A stretch of DNA of 50,638 nucleotides, taken from positions 1 through 50,638 of the forward strand of contig NZ_FNEE01000034.1 of the NCBI RefSeq assembly GCF_900099905.1, read 5' to 3'. How positions within the stretch are numbered: position 1 is the stretch's first letter; every line of letters starts with the position of its first letter. The DNA is from Mesorhizobium muleiense (GTDB lineage Bacteria > Pseudomonadota > Alphaproteobacteria > Rhizobiales > Rhizobiaceae). Under the pieces are notes generated by a model, which made no database searches, had not been told where the DNA came from, and saw nothing but the letters and a program-made list of their open reading frames with translations. A program made the position numbers and the translations under genes. Shown here in pieces: positions 1-8,202 of this stretch.

Positions 1-238
1 CCGCAAGTGCAGCCGTTTCCACCTCCGGCGCGCACTGCGCCGGGCTCGATCGCGGCCGCCGCGACTGCTCGGCCAGTCCTGCCTCGCCCTCGCTCCGGTA
101 GCGCAAAAGCAGCTTGTGGCCGCACGTCCGTCCGATACCGAAGCGCCGACACAACGCGCTCACATTCGCCCCCTCTGCGGAGGCGAGCCTCACGAACTCC
201 AACCTCTGTTTCATCGCGCTTTTGTCCTTGAATGGCAT
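1..238 (-). CDS. IS481-type transposase, N-terminal part (cut by window edge)
   Basis: The minus strand has an ATG at 238 and stays open to base 1, giving 79 codons that begin MPFKDKSAMKQRLEFVRLAS. The helix-turn-helix segment with 'VSALCRRFGIGRTCGHKLL' around residues 29-47, followed by an Arg/Pro-rich linker 'LAEQSRRPRSSP', is the usual amino end of IS481/IS3-like transposases. These bind the element ends through this domain and use a downstream DDE catalytic domain, which lies outside the window. The upstream stretch to about 315 carries the probable element end. I cannot tell from here whether the copy is intact. Confidence 0.8.
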   Translation of the reverse strand, partial: MPFKDKSAMKQRLEFVRLASAEGANVSALCRRFGIGRTCGHKLLLRYRSEGEAGLAEQSRRPRSSPAQCAPEVETAALA

Positions 239-315
239 CCCGAACCCCTCGCGCGCAATGCGCAAAACTGTTCGCGATGTCTTCGCACACCTGTTCGCGA
301 TGTCTCCGGTCCAAA
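1..315 (-). mobile_element. End of an IS481-family insertion sequence
   Basis: The transposase N-terminus (1-238) is followed outward by two exact 15-bp direct repeats, CTGTTCGCGATGTCT at 267-281 and 290-304, with a 23-bp period. Repeated motifs next to the transposase start are typical of IS481 subterminal binding sites. The outer boundary near 315 is inferred, and no target duplication can be checked because the other end is outside the window. Confidence 0.55.
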
Positions 316-434
316 CATCCCGCGGAAGGGGAGAAAAATGATCGTGAGCTGTATTCGCCCCCGGCGCCAAGCGTTGGATGTTCACCACCAGCGTCACGAC
401 GTGCCGCCGTCCGGCGTCGAAAGCTGGACAAAGG

Positions 435-1188
435 TCAGGCTTCCTTCAAGGTGACCTGGTCGCCCAGCCCGATCTTGCCCGGTTCGATGATTTGGCAGAG
501 CGCGCCGAAGCCGCCCTCGCCATGGCGCGCTATGGTTTGCAGCACTGCCGGCTCGAAGGCGAGATCGCCTTGCGCCAGCGCCGTGAAGGTGCAGCGCGCG
601 CACGGTTCCGAGATCACGATCCGCGCCTTGCCGATCGCCAGCACTTTCCCGATGATCTGCTGCTCGACGAAACCTTCCCGCGAAGCGTCGGTTTCGATCA
701 CGATGTTGGGCCGGAACCGTCTGGAATCCACTTGCGAAGGATCCTCAATCAGGCCGGCGAGCCTGTTCATCGAGGGCTGACGTGACGATGTGGATGTCGG
801 CGCGCTGATAGCGTGGCGCGATATGATCCCGGGCTTCCGAGCCGAAGCGGACATGTGGGTGCAGCGCCGCCGGGAAATCGAGGAAGGCCGAAACCAGCTC
901 GCCTGCGAGGCTGGAGCCGGCATCGATCCAGGAGCCGTCCAAGCCGATTTCCGGCCGGTCGCCCTTCAGCCTTGCAACAAGGTTGGGCAGCGGTCGCCAG
1001 TGTTTTCGCTTCTCCGGCGCGGCAACAGCGCCGTCGCGCCGGTCGATGATGCCCCAGATCCGATCGCCCGGAATCCCGCCCTGCGCAAGCTCAGTCCCGT
1101 CCAGCCGTTCGCCGCCCATCGAACTGATGGGGTATCGCCAGATCTCCTTGATACGGCCAAACGCTGTCATGATTCGGCGACGAGCCAT
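435..1188 (-). pseudogene. MOSC-domain protein with a frameshift
   Basis: Two overlapping minus-strand frames together make one MOSC protein. The N-terminal frame (start at 1188 or 1170) has the MOSC N-terminal beta-barrel sequence 'IKEIWRYPISSMGGERL' and 'GGIPGDRIWGI'. The C-terminal frame (to 435) has the MOSC core 'RFRPNIVI', 'ARCTF' and 'GDQVTLKEA'. The frames join at 774-776 (GGG on the plus strand, CCC on the coding strand), where one extra base breaks the reading. MOSC proteins bind sulfur or molybdenum-cofactor groups, with the Cys of 'CARC' as the likely sulfur carrier. The gene is last in the leftward transporter operon. As read, the product is truncated. A sequencing error in the C run is the alternative. 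Confidence 0.75.
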
Positions 1189-1195
1189 GCCGTCC

Positions 1196-2857
1196 TCATC
1201 GAGCCACTGCCTTGCGTGCGCCCGCGCCATCGGCGAAATGGCGATCGATCAGCATCGCGGCATCGAGAAGGGCGCGTGTGTAGGCGTGGCGCGGTCGATC
1301 GAAGACGTCGTCGCGGTCGCCGATCTCGACAATCCTTCCGTCCTGCATGACGGCGACCCGATCGGCAACCTGCTCCACCGCACCCAGATCATGCGAGACG
1401 AACAGGCAGGCGAACCCGTAGCGTTCCTGCAACGACCGGATCAGAAGCAGGATCTGTTTCTGCACCGTCATGTCGAGCGCCGAGACCGGCTCGTCGGCGA
1501 CGACGAAGGCCGGTCGCCTGACGATCGCCCGGGCGATCGCGACGCGCTGGCGCTGGCCGCCCGAAAGCTGATGCGGGAAACGCTCGAGAAGGTCGCGTGT
1601 CAGCCCAACTTCCTCGATGACCTCATCCATGCGCGCGGTCCGCCGCTTGCGGTCCAATTCGGTGTCGAGCTTCAGCGGCTCGGTGATGATCTCGGCAATC
1701 GACTGGCGAGGGTCGAGCGACGAATAGGGGTCCTGGAAGACGATCTGCATGCCACGACGCTGCGCACGCGCATCAGCGGATCGATCGTTTGCAATCGCCG
1801 TGCCAAGAAACGAGATCGTTCCACTGGCCGGCCTGACGAGACCGACAATGGCGCGCCCGAGCGTCGTCTTGCCGGAGCCCGACGCGCCGACCAGCGCCAG
1901 GGTTTCGCCGCGCCGGATGGTCAGGTCGACGCCGTCGACGGCGCGCTTCGGCTGCGCGCGCCCAAACAGCCTGGGACGGCCCGGATAGTCGATGACGACA
2001 TTGCTGATTTCGACCAGGGGCGGGCCGTCGACGGTTTTTCTCGATCCGCCGGCGCTGCGCTTGGGAAGCGCATCCACCAACCGCTTCGTGTAATCGTGCT
2101 GCGGTGCGTGAAGCACCTGGGTGCTGCTTCCCTGTTCGACCGCCTTGCCTTCGCACATCACCGTCACGTTGTTCACATAGTGCGACACCATGCCGAGGTC
2201 GTGGCTGATCAGCAGGACGGCGGTTCCGTTCTCCCGCGTCAGCTCGACCATCAGGTCAAGCACGTCGCGCTGCACCAGCGTGTCGAGCGCGGTGGTCGGC
2301 TCGTCGGCGATCAGCAGGCGCGGCTTGAGCAGCATGACCGATGCGAGCATGATGCGTTGGCGCATGCCGCCGGAGAATTCGTGCGGATAGGCCGCAAGGC
2401 ATTTGCCGGGATCCTTGATCTGGATCCTCTCCAGCATTGCCAGCGAGCGGTCCTTTATCTCGGCGCGCGACATGGCGCCATGCAGGCGCAGACCCTCCGC
2501 CATCTGCTCGCCGATGGTGACGGCGGGATTGAGCGAGACCATCGGCTCCTGGAAAACCATGCCGATCCGCGCACCGCGTATCCGGCGCAGCGCCTTTGCG
2601 GCGAGGCCGGTGAGCTCTTGTCCTTCGAAGTGGATGCTGCTGTCCGGCGTCGTGACCAGCGGGGCAGGGAGCAAGCTCACGATCGAGCGGGCCGCCATCG
2701 TCTTGCCCGAACCGGATTCCCCGACCAGCGCCAGCATGTCACTGGGGGCGAGGTCGAAATTCAGCCCGTCGACGATCCGCTTTCCCGATGGCCCGACCGA
2801 GATCGACAGGTTGCGTACTGAAAGCATCGTGTTGTTGTCCGCGGTCGGCACGAGCAT
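1196..2857 (-). CDS. Dpp/Opp-type ABC transporter, fused double ATPase
   Basis: This 553-residue protein contains two complete nucleotide-binding domains, equivalent to DppD and DppF fused (GsiA/YejF type). Domain 1 has Walker A GESGSGKT (46-53), signature FSGGMRQR (161-168) and Walker B LLIADEP. Domain 2 has Walker A GASGSGKT (324-331), signature LSGGQRQR (431-438) and VVADEP. It would power peptide- or opine-like solute import through the two permeases encoded just upstream, on the cytoplasmic face. The ATG at 2857 lies 11 bp after the permease stop. An ATG at 2827 is the alternative and would still leave domain 1 whole. Longer in-frame extension upstream overlaps the permease gene and is not real. 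The substrate cannot be predicted because no binding protein is encoded nearby. Confidence 0.93.
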   Translation of the reverse strand: MLVPTADNNTMLSVRNLSISVGPSGKRIVDGLNFDLAPSDMLALVGESGSGKTMAARSIVSLLPAPLVTTPDSSIHFEGQELTGLAAKALRRIRGARIGMVFQEPMVSLNPAVTIGEQMAEGLRLHGAMSRAEIKDRSLAMLERIQIKDPGKCLAAYPHEFSGGMRQRIMLASVMLLKPRLLIADEPTTALDTLVQRDVLDLMVELTRENGTAVLLISHDLGMVSHYVNNVTVMCEGKAVEQGSSTQVLHAPQHDYTKRLVDALPKRSAGGSRKTVDGPPLVEISNVVIDYPGRPRLFGRAQPKRAVDGVDLTIRRGETLALVGASGSGKTTLGRAIVGLVRPASGTISFLGTAIANDRSADARAQRRGMQIVFQDPYSSLDPRQSIAEIITEPLKLDTELDRKRRTARMDEVIEEVGLTRDLLERFPHQLSGGQRQRVAIARAIVRRPAFVVADEPVSALDMTVQKQILLLIRSLQERYGFACLFVSHDLGAVEQVADRVAVMQDGRIVEIGDRDDVFDRPRHAYTRALLDAAMLIDRHFADGAGARKAVAR

Positions 2858-2868
2858 GTTTCCAGGAC

Positions 2869-3696
2869 CTACATTTTCGGGTCGAGCCAGTCGCGCACCG
2901 CGTCGCCCAGCATGTTGATGCCGAGCAGCGTGATCGAGATGCAGAGACCCGGCAGGATGATCAGATGCGGCGCCTGGCCGATATAGGGCCGAGCCGTCGA
3001 CAGCATGTTGCCCCAGCTCGGCGCCGGAGGTGGGACGCCCAGTCCAAGAAAGCTCAGCGCGCTCTCCGACAGGATGATCCAGCCGAACATGGTGGTGGCG
3101 AGCACGATGATCGGGGCGACGCAGTTGGGCAGCACGTGCCGCGCCATGGTGATGATCTCGCTGTTGCCCATCACCCGCGAGGCCTCGACATATTCCCGCT
3201 CGCGAATGGACATCACCGAGGCCCGCACCACGCGCACCACGATCGGCATGTAGGCAAGCCCGAGCGCAACGATGATACCCTCGCGGCTGGCGCCGATCAC
3301 CGCTATCAGGCCGAGCGCCAGAAGCAGGCCGGGGAAGGCGAGGAAGGCGTCGTTGACCATCATGACGACGCGATCGACCCAGCCGCGCAGGAAACCGGCG
3401 AGAACGCCGAACACGATGCCTAGGATCAAGGCGAAGGCGACTGTCGCAAAAGCGATCCAGGCGCTGGTCCGCGCGCCGCTGGCGAGGCGGCTGAGCACGT
3501 CGCGCCCGAACTCGTCGGCACCGAGCAGGTGCTGGGGCGACGGCCCGCTGAGCCGCGACGGCAGATCGAGCTTGAGCGGATCGTAGGGGGCGATCCATGG
3601 ACCGAACACAGCCAGAAGGATCAATGCCCCGGTGACGGCGACCCCGAAGGTCGCATTGAATTTCAGGCCGGGCCGGCCGCGCGCACGGGCGATCAT
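2869..3696 (-). CDS. Dpp/Opp-type ABC transporter permease (DppC-like)
   Basis: The 275-residue membrane protein starts MIARARGRPGLKFNATFG. It has the family N-terminal helix, the segment 'GADEFGRDVLSRLASGART' typical of DppC/OppC, and the EAA coupling loop around 'EYVEASRVMGNSE' with the later Gly. Five to six membrane helices are visible. Its ATG (3694-3696) overlaps the stop of the upstream permease as ATGA, so the two are translationally coupled. A longer frame running to 3954 is an artefact of the overlap with that permease. It forms the heterodimeric channel with the 3693-4634 product. Confidence 0.94.
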   Translation of the reverse strand: MIARARGRPGLKFNATFGVAVTGALILLAVFGPWIAPYDPLKLDLPSRLSGPSPQHLLGADEFGRDVLSRLASGARTSAWIAFATVAFALILGIVFGVLAGFLRGWVDRVVMMVNDAFLAFPGLLLALGLIAVIGASREGIIVALGLAYMPIVVRVVRASVMSIREREYVEASRVMGNSEIITMARHVLPNCVAPIIVLATTMFGWIILSESALSFLGLGVPPPAPSWGNMLSTARPYIGQAPHLIILPGLCISITLLGINMLGDAVRDWLDPKM

Positions 3697-4634
3697 GCGG
3701 CGACCCTCGGATCGAGCAGCGGATAGACGAGGTCGACGAGAAGGTTGACCACGACATAGATGAAGGCGATGAACAGCATCGTTCCCTGAATCACCGGATA
3801 GTCGCGGGCATAGATGGCGTCGACCAGCAGCCGGCCGAGGCCGGGAATGGTGAAGACGGTCTCGATGACGACGATGCTGGAAAGCAGGCTGCCGAGCACC
3901 AGGCCGATCAGGGTCAAGGTGGGCGCGAAGGCGTTCTTGAAAGCATGGCGCCACATCACAGCGCTTTCGGAAAGTCCCTTTGCCCGCGCATGGGTGATGT
4001 ATTCCAGCCGCGCCACCTCGATCGTGCTGGCCCTGGCCATGCGCGCGATCGGGCCGGACTCGACGAGCACCAGGGTGACCACGGGCAGGATCACATAGAG
4101 AGCGGCTTGCGCGAAGTCGCGGCTGAAGGGCACGTAGCCGACGATCGGCAGCCAGCCGAGATAGAGGCCGAAGATCAGCATCAGCATCAGACCCAGCCAG
4201 AAACTGGGGATCGAGAGCAGGATGGTCGAGGTGGCGACGACGGTGATGTCGCCAAGACTGTCCTGTCTCCAGGCGGCCAGCATGCCGGCCGGCACGGCGA
4301 TGGCGGAGGCGACAAGCACGGCCAGGAGGACGATGATCGAGGAGACGGCAAAACGGTCGAGGATCAGCGGCAGCACCTCTTGCCCGCTGCCGATCGAGCG
4401 CCCGAAATCGCCTGTAAGGACGTTGCCGGCCCAGATTAGATATTGCACCACCACAGGCTGGTCGAGCCCCATCTGATGCCGCATGGCTTCGACCTGTCCG
4501 GGCTGTGCGAGGTCTCCCAGCATCAGCGTCGCAGGATCACCCGGGATGAAGCGCATCATCACGAAGACCGCAACCGACACCAGGATCAGGGTCGGTATGG
4601 CGCTGGCGATGCGGGTCAGGACAAAGCGGACCAT
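3693..4634 (-). CDS. Dpp/Opp-type ABC transporter permease (DppB-like)
   Basis: The 313-residue integral membrane protein begins MVRFVLTRIASAIPTLILVS, the classic DppB/OppB first helix. It then has the periplasmic 'RFIPGDPATLMLG' segment, the EAA loop around 'EYITHARAKGLSE' and the terminal 'VDLVYPLLDPRV'. A strong ribosome-binding site (AGGAGA, seven bases upstream of the ATG) fixes the start, even though the gene begins 19 bases inside the 3' end of the hydrolase gene. Together with the next gene it builds the inner-membrane pore of a peptide-class importer. Confidence 0.95.
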   Translation of the reverse strand: MVRFVLTRIASAIPTLILVSVAVFVMMRFIPGDPATLMLGDLAQPGQVEAMRHQMGLDQPVVVQYLIWAGNVLTGDFGRSIGSGQEVLPLILDRFAVSSIIVLLAVLVASAIAVPAGMLAAWRQDSLGDITVVATSTILLSIPSFWLGLMLMLIFGLYLGWLPIVGYVPFSRDFAQAALYVILPVVTLVLVESGPIARMARASTIEVARLEYITHARAKGLSESAVMWRHAFKNAFAPTLTLIGLVLGSLLSSIVVIETVFTIPGLGRLLVDAIYARDYPVIQGTMLFIAFIYVVVNLLVDLVYPLLDPRVAA

Positions 4635-5812
4635 CGTTTCTCCTGTGATATCGAAGGTCTCCCCCGTGCCGGCATCGCCTTCTCGGCGCGCTCGCGGACC
4701 TCGTCGTCGAGGGTAAGTTCGTAGCGGGTGAATTCGCGGTTCTCGGCCGGCAACGGTGCGATCTCCATGATGCCGGCGGCTGGTTCAAAGACGATCATCG
4801 CCACCGTCGCCGAGAGGTTGCCGCCTTTCTTCCTGATCCGCGGACGACAGACGCTGAACGGCGAAGCGAAATCGTCGAACAGGGCTTCCTTCAAATCGTC
4901 GATCGTGACGTCCCCATGCCGCGCCGACAGGCGACGGCGCACGCGGTGGTCCCGGTAGAGACTGTCCGGCACGTCGCGAAGCCCCGTTTCGCGCAGCTTC
5001 GACAACGCCACCGGGCTCTGCCAGTGATTGGCGTGGACGATCATGTCGTCGTCCGGATAGATGGCGAAGGCCTCGTCCGGCGCGCATTCGAAATCGACCG
5101 TGAAGCCCTCGGCGGTGCTGAGCATCATGTTGTTGGAGCCGGATTTCGGTGTCGTCGCCACCACCTTGATGGCGTCGGCGAAATGCTGCGCTTCAAGCGC
5201 CCGGCGCCGGATGAAGGGCAGCGGAATTCCGATGTCGCGGTAGTCGCGGTCCGATTCGAGATAGTTCGCGGTGATGCCGATGCCGGCGGCGTTGAAGCCG
5301 CTGCGCGCCAGTCCGCCGGCTTCGGTGAAGGTCAGGAGGTCCGGCCCGTCCGTTCGCCGGATGCGCAGCACCACCGAGGTCTCGGCGCATTCGGCCTTCC
5401 AGTCCCAGTTCTGGCCATGGATGAGCCTGCCGTCGCGGGTCGCCTCCGGCAAAATCACAGCGCCCGTGCAGCCGTCGGGCTCGTCGTCGGAAATGCCTTT
5501 CTCGCGCCGGGCGAGCTGCAGGATTTCGGTGCGCGCGTTGACCAGGACGATCGAGGACAGGTCGAGATTGGCGCCTGACGCGATCCCTTGCATTTCCTCG
5601 ACGAGATCGGGCGCCCATTGCCGCAAGCGAGGCAGGAAGATTTCGGAAAACCGCGCGACATCGTCCCGCCCGAAGCCGAACCGGTCGAGCTGGCCGGCGT
5701 AGAGCGCCACCGAAGCGCCGATGCGCCCGCGCGCCTGTTCGCCATAGGCCATGCCGCGCGCTTTCGGCGCTCCTTCGATCTCGACAAGCGGAAAAGGTGC
5801 GACTGTTGTCAT
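4616..5812 (-). CDS. C45-family autoproteolytic acyltransferase/hydrolase
   Basis: This 398-residue protein resembles acyl-CoA:6-aminopenicillanate acyltransferase (peptidase family C45, Ntn fold). It is normally activated by self-cleavage just before a Cys, and here that would be Cys115 in 'PDGCTGAVI'. Other family blocks are 'HGQNWDWK', 'EAGGLARSGFNAAGIGITAN' and 'MLSTAEGFTVDFE'. C45 enzymes transfer or hydrolyse acyl groups on small amides and peptides. The ATG at 5812 has GAGG nine bases upstream and is preferred to an in-frame TTG at 5827. As first gene of the operon with a Dpp-type importer, it may act on the imported compound, which is inference. The actual substrate is unknown. Confidence 0.85.
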   Translation of the reverse strand: MTTVAPFPLVEIEGAPKARGMAYGEQARGRIGASVALYAGQLDRFGFGRDDVARFSEIFLPRLRQWAPDLVEEMQGIASGANLDLSSIVLVNARTEILQLARREKGISDDEPDGCTGAVILPEATRDGRLIHGQNWDWKAECAETSVVLRIRRTDGPDLLTFTEAGGLARSGFNAAGIGITANYLESDRDYRDIGIPLPFIRRRALEAQHFADAIKVVATTPKSGSNNMMLSTAEGFTVDFECAPDEAFAIYPDDDMIVHANHWQSPVALSKLRETGLRDVPDSLYRDHRVRRRLSARHGDVTIDDLKEALFDDFASPFSVCRPRIRKKGGNLSATVAMIVFEPAAGIMEIAPLPAENREFTRYELTLDDEVRERAEKAMPARGRPSISQEKRWSALS

Positions 5813-5822
5813 CAAGGGAAGC

Positions 5823-5836
5823 CTCAACTCGTTGAG
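5823..5836. promoter_or_regulatory. Inverted repeat CTCAAC-TC-GTTGAG, candidate operator
   Basis: Perfect 6-bp arms lie around a 2-bp centre, in the leader of the C45-hydrolase operon within the divergent region shared with the GntR regulator gene. Placement suggests a binding site for that regulator. No experimental or comparative support is available here. Confidence 0.4.
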
Positions 5837-5891
5837 TTCGGATACTAATGCATTTTGATTGAATGAAAAGCAGGAAAATTCGATAGATTGC

Positions 5892-5903
5892 CAGTTCGAA
5901 CTG
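5892..5903. promoter_or_regulatory. Perfect 12-bp palindrome CAGTTCGAACTG, candidate operator
   Basis: It lies midway between the divergent hydrolase/transporter operon and the GntR gene. GntR/FadR-class regulators bind short palindromes in such positions. It is the most symmetrical element in the intergenic region. Confidence 0.45.
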
Positions 5904-5952
5904 CGTGGCGCATATCTATAATGCGAAGATGCGTACGCCTGAGGAAGTGCCT

Positions 5953-6885
5953 ATGAGTGAAACGATCATCGACCGGCCGGCGCGCGGCGAGGCGGCCAGT
6001 CCGCTGCAGATCGATCTGGCGCGGCGGATCCTGGAGCGGATCAGGGATTCGGGCTGGACGGTTGGAACCCGCGTCTCGGTGCCCGACCTTGCCCGCACCT
6101 TCGGCGTCTCGCGTTCTCCGATCAGCGCGGCGTTGGAGCTGCTGGTCGCCCAGGGCATCTTGAGCCCGTTCGAGACGAGGGGGCTGCAATTGGCGCGCGA
6201 GGTCGCCGACCTCGACCCTGAAGATATCCTGCCCAGTTCACCGCTCGAGGAGCTTTACCGCAGGATGATGCGCGAGCGCGCGCTCGGCCAGCTGCCGCAG
6301 GAGGTGTCCGAGGCGGAACTGATGCCGCGCTATCAGGTGTCGCGCGGCGTCGTGCGCAAGCTTTTGCTCCGCTTTGCCGCCGAAGGGCTGGTGCAGCGCC
6401 TGCCGGGGCATGGCTGGCGTTTCGCCGACACACTGGTCGGCGAGGACGCCTACAGGGAAAGCTATGAATTCCGGATGGCCGTCGAATGCGCGGCGCTGCG
6501 GTCGCCCATGTTCAATGCGGATCCTCAGCAGTTGGCGCCGGTCCGCCGCGCTCACCAGCGCATCCTGGCGATCGTGTCGACGGGCAAGACGCTGATCGGC
6601 GGCGACGAATGGTTCCGGATCAATGCATCCTTTCACGAAGGGCTTGCGGCCTGTTCCGGCAACCGGTTCCTGGCGGATGCGGTGCGCCAGCAGAACAATC
6701 TGCGCCGGTTGCAGGAGTCGGCGGGTTTCGAGGAACTGCCGGCGGAACGCATCGAGCAGTCCTGCCGGGAACATCTGGCCATCCTCGATGCCGTCGAGGC
6801 GGGCGAGATCGAATGGGCCGAGGCGCTGCTGCGCCAGCATCTAAGGCAGGCATCCGAGTTCGCTTCGCCGCAGCGCTCGATCTGA
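5953..6885 (+). CDS. GntR-family regulator with two winged-helix domains and FCD-like C-terminus
   Basis: This 310-residue protein has a first winged helix at about residues 15-80 ('VPDLARTFGVSRSPISAALELLVAQGIL'). A second winged helix follows at about 95-155 ('SEAELMPRYQVSRGVVRKLLLRFAAEGLVQRL' then 'GHGWRF'). The all-helical C-terminal region ('YEFRMAVECAALRSPMF', 'NASFHEGLAACSGNRFL') resembles the FCD ligand domain of FadR-type GntR proteins. The ATG at 5953 is chosen because GAGGAAG lies seven to ten bases upstream; ATGs at 5905 and 5929 lack a good site. It is divergent from the C45-hydrolase/Dpp operon and probably controls it. Two tandem DNA-binding domains are unusual for this family, whose members normally have one. 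Confidence 0.87.
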   Translation: MSETIIDRPARGEAASPLQIDLARRILERIRDSGWTVGTRVSVPDLARTFGVSRSPISAALELLVAQGILSPFETRGLQLAREVADLDPEDILPSSPLEELYRRMMRERALGQLPQEVSEAELMPRYQVSRGVVRKLLLRFAAEGLVQRLPGHGWRFADTLVGEDAYRESYEFRMAVECAALRSPMFNADPQQLAPVRRAHQRILAIVSTGKTLIGGDEWFRINASFHEGLAACSGNRFLADAVRQQNNLRRLQESAGFEELPAERIEQSCREHLAILDAVEAGEIEWAEALLRQHLRQASEFASPQRSI

Positions 6886-7068
6886 TGCCTGCGATGTTGG
6901 CGACGATGAGCATTTCCGCCGTCATTTTCCGCGCCGCCTGATCACCGCTGACAGCACCGAGACGACTGCGACCGCAGCCCGCATGCTGGCCGCTCAGTGA
7001 GCCAATGCGCTGACGCCATCCGGCATCCATGCGGGACTGGCCGATCTGGAACGAGCGTCTCCGCTCCG
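6886..7068. other. Intergenic, nothing recognised
   Basis: This is the convergent interval between the GntR gene and the small proline-rich gene. I see no convincing open frame, hairpin or repeat here. Confidence 0.5.
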
Positions 7069-7248
7069 TCAAATGCCGGGATTTTTGGGACCGATTTTCA
7101 GCGGCGCATCATTTTCATCCGGATTGGGGACAGGAGCTTCGTCGGGAAGTCTGTCCGGGTCCGGCTCACGCACCGGCTTCGGTTCAGGAAACGGCGGCGG
7201 TGTGGGCGCGGGAGTGGGCGTTGGTTCGGGAGTGGGAAGAATGGCCAT
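7069..7248 (-). CDS. Small proline-rich protein, function unknown
   Basis: The product has 59 residues, starting MAILPTPEPTPTPAPTPPPF, then charged 'PEPKPVREPDPDRLPDE' and ending 'LKIGPKNPGI'. Its many Pro-X dipeptides suggest an extended, disordered polypeptide. There is no signal peptide or membrane segment. The ATG at 7248 follows a good AAGGAA site. An EcfG-type stress promoter lies about 100 bases upstream, so expression in stationary phase or osmotic stress is likely. The opposite frame encodes a Gly/Ser-rich shadow that is rejected. I recognise the type from rhizobial genomes but know of no function. Confidence 0.75.
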   Translation of the reverse strand: MAILPTPEPTPTPAPTPPPFPEPKPVREPDPDRLPDEAPVPNPDENDAPLKIGPKNPGI

Positions 7249-7351
7249 GGTGTGATTTCCTTCCGCTCGCACTCTGCCTGGCGGGTCGCCGACGTCGGCT
7301 GGGATTTTTGATGCCACCCCGATCGGTTTTCGCTCGGGCTGACGCACGCAG

Positions 7352-7376
7352 AACGACCACGCATGCCTATGGTTCC
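7352..7376 (-). promoter_or_regulatory. EcfG-type general stress promoter, exact match
   Basis: On the minus strand GGAAC (7376-7372), a 16-bp spacer and CGTT (7355-7352) match the alphaproteobacterial EcfG sigma consensus exactly. The promoter points at the small proline-rich gene starting at 7248, leaving a leader of about 95 bases. Confidence 0.7.
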
Positions 7377-7540
7377 GACGCGAACTCCGATGATCCACGC
7401 AGGCATCGGCATTGGTGGCCGGACGGGGCCGTCAGAAAAGTGATCGAATGGTCCGCGCATGAGGGCCTTGCCGGCGTCGTGGAGCGCCATAATTTCCATT
7501 TCAGGGTGGGACGAACTCACCTGCTGAATAGGAGGCGGCC

Positions 7541-7975
7541 GTGAAGCACCAAACACTTGACCAACTGCATACCGTTGCCGACGTTCACGCTGAAGCAACA
7601 GACCTCGTAGCGACTCGAAGCCAGCGTCTCGAACGTTGGGCGAAACTGCTGGAGAAAAATCCCGATCGACGTCTCGAAGCGTTGACCGGCACCGAATACA
7701 AGTCCCCTGAGATACGCGAGAAAATGCGTTACAACGACTCGCCTCTCACGGTTGCCTTCGAGGACCCGATCTTTCGCGCGCAAGGCTTGAGAGATGACAC
7801 TTACGGTGAAGCCAAGCGCTTCTTCGAACTGACCGACTGGCAGCTGCACGAAATCGTCTGCCATTGCCATGTCGGCGCCTCGATACGAGCGCGATGGGCT
7901 GCCTCTCGAGTCCGCGCGGCAATGTCCGAGAGGTTTGGTTTCTTCGCCTGGCTGCGAGGAATATTCATGCACTGA
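7541..7975 (+). CDS. Conserved-type hypothetical protein, 144 aa
   Basis: A GTG start at 7541 is preceded by a strong AGGAGG seven bases away, which decides the start. The protein is mostly helical and charged: 'DLVATRSQRLERWAKLLEKNPDRRLEAL' around residues 21-48, 'EKMRYNDSPLTVAFEDPIFRAQGL', and a His/Cys cluster 'LHEIVCHCH' around 101-109. It ends in a hydrophobic 'FGFFAWLRGIFMH'. I do not recognise a characterised family. The opposite-strand frames are shadows. Its stop codon falls inside a 15-bp tandem repeat that continues downstream. Confidence 0.7.
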   Translation: MKHQTLDQLHTVADVHAEATDLVATRSQRLERWAKLLEKNPDRRLEALTGTEYKSPEIREKMRYNDSPLTVAFEDPIFRAQGLRDDTYGEAKRFFELTDWQLHEIVCHCHVGASIRARWAASRVRAAMSERFGFFAWLRGIFMH

Positions 7976-8030
7976 CGCTTCGGGCATTGACGCTACGGGC
8001 ATTCACGCTGCCGGCATTTGTGCCAGGGGC
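7971..8030. repeat. 15-bp imperfect tandem repeat
   Basis: Units beginning 7971, 7986, 8001 and more weakly 8016 follow the pattern ACTGACGCTTCGGGC / ATTGACGCTACGGGC / ATTCACGCTGCCGGC. The array starts over the stop codon of the preceding gene. In a shifted frame it would code for pentapeptides such as 'ALTLR', but no start supports that reading. Confidence 0.6.
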
Positions 8031-8202
8031 CGGCATGTTCGGGTGATGGGGGCGGCGAAGTGATTTCCACGCCTCGCATCAGTGGTCGTTGATGAGCGGA
8101 TAGGCCGTTTCGGCGGCGATCCGCCATCGGCGAAGCTCGAACCATAGGCTCGATACCACAGGGATGGGCGGATTTCAGTCGGCGGGCGCCCTGTACACGC
8201 TC

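Noticed and set aside
983..2821. 612-codon plus-strand frame opposite the ABC ATPase
   Set aside because: It is the antisense shadow of the fused ATPase, whose Walker and signature motifs are unmistakable. High G+C makes long antisense frames common here.
7073..7255. Gly/Ser-rich plus-strand frame
   Set aside because: It is the complement of the proline-rich protein. That gene has a proper ribosome-binding site and a stress promoter, and this frame has neither.
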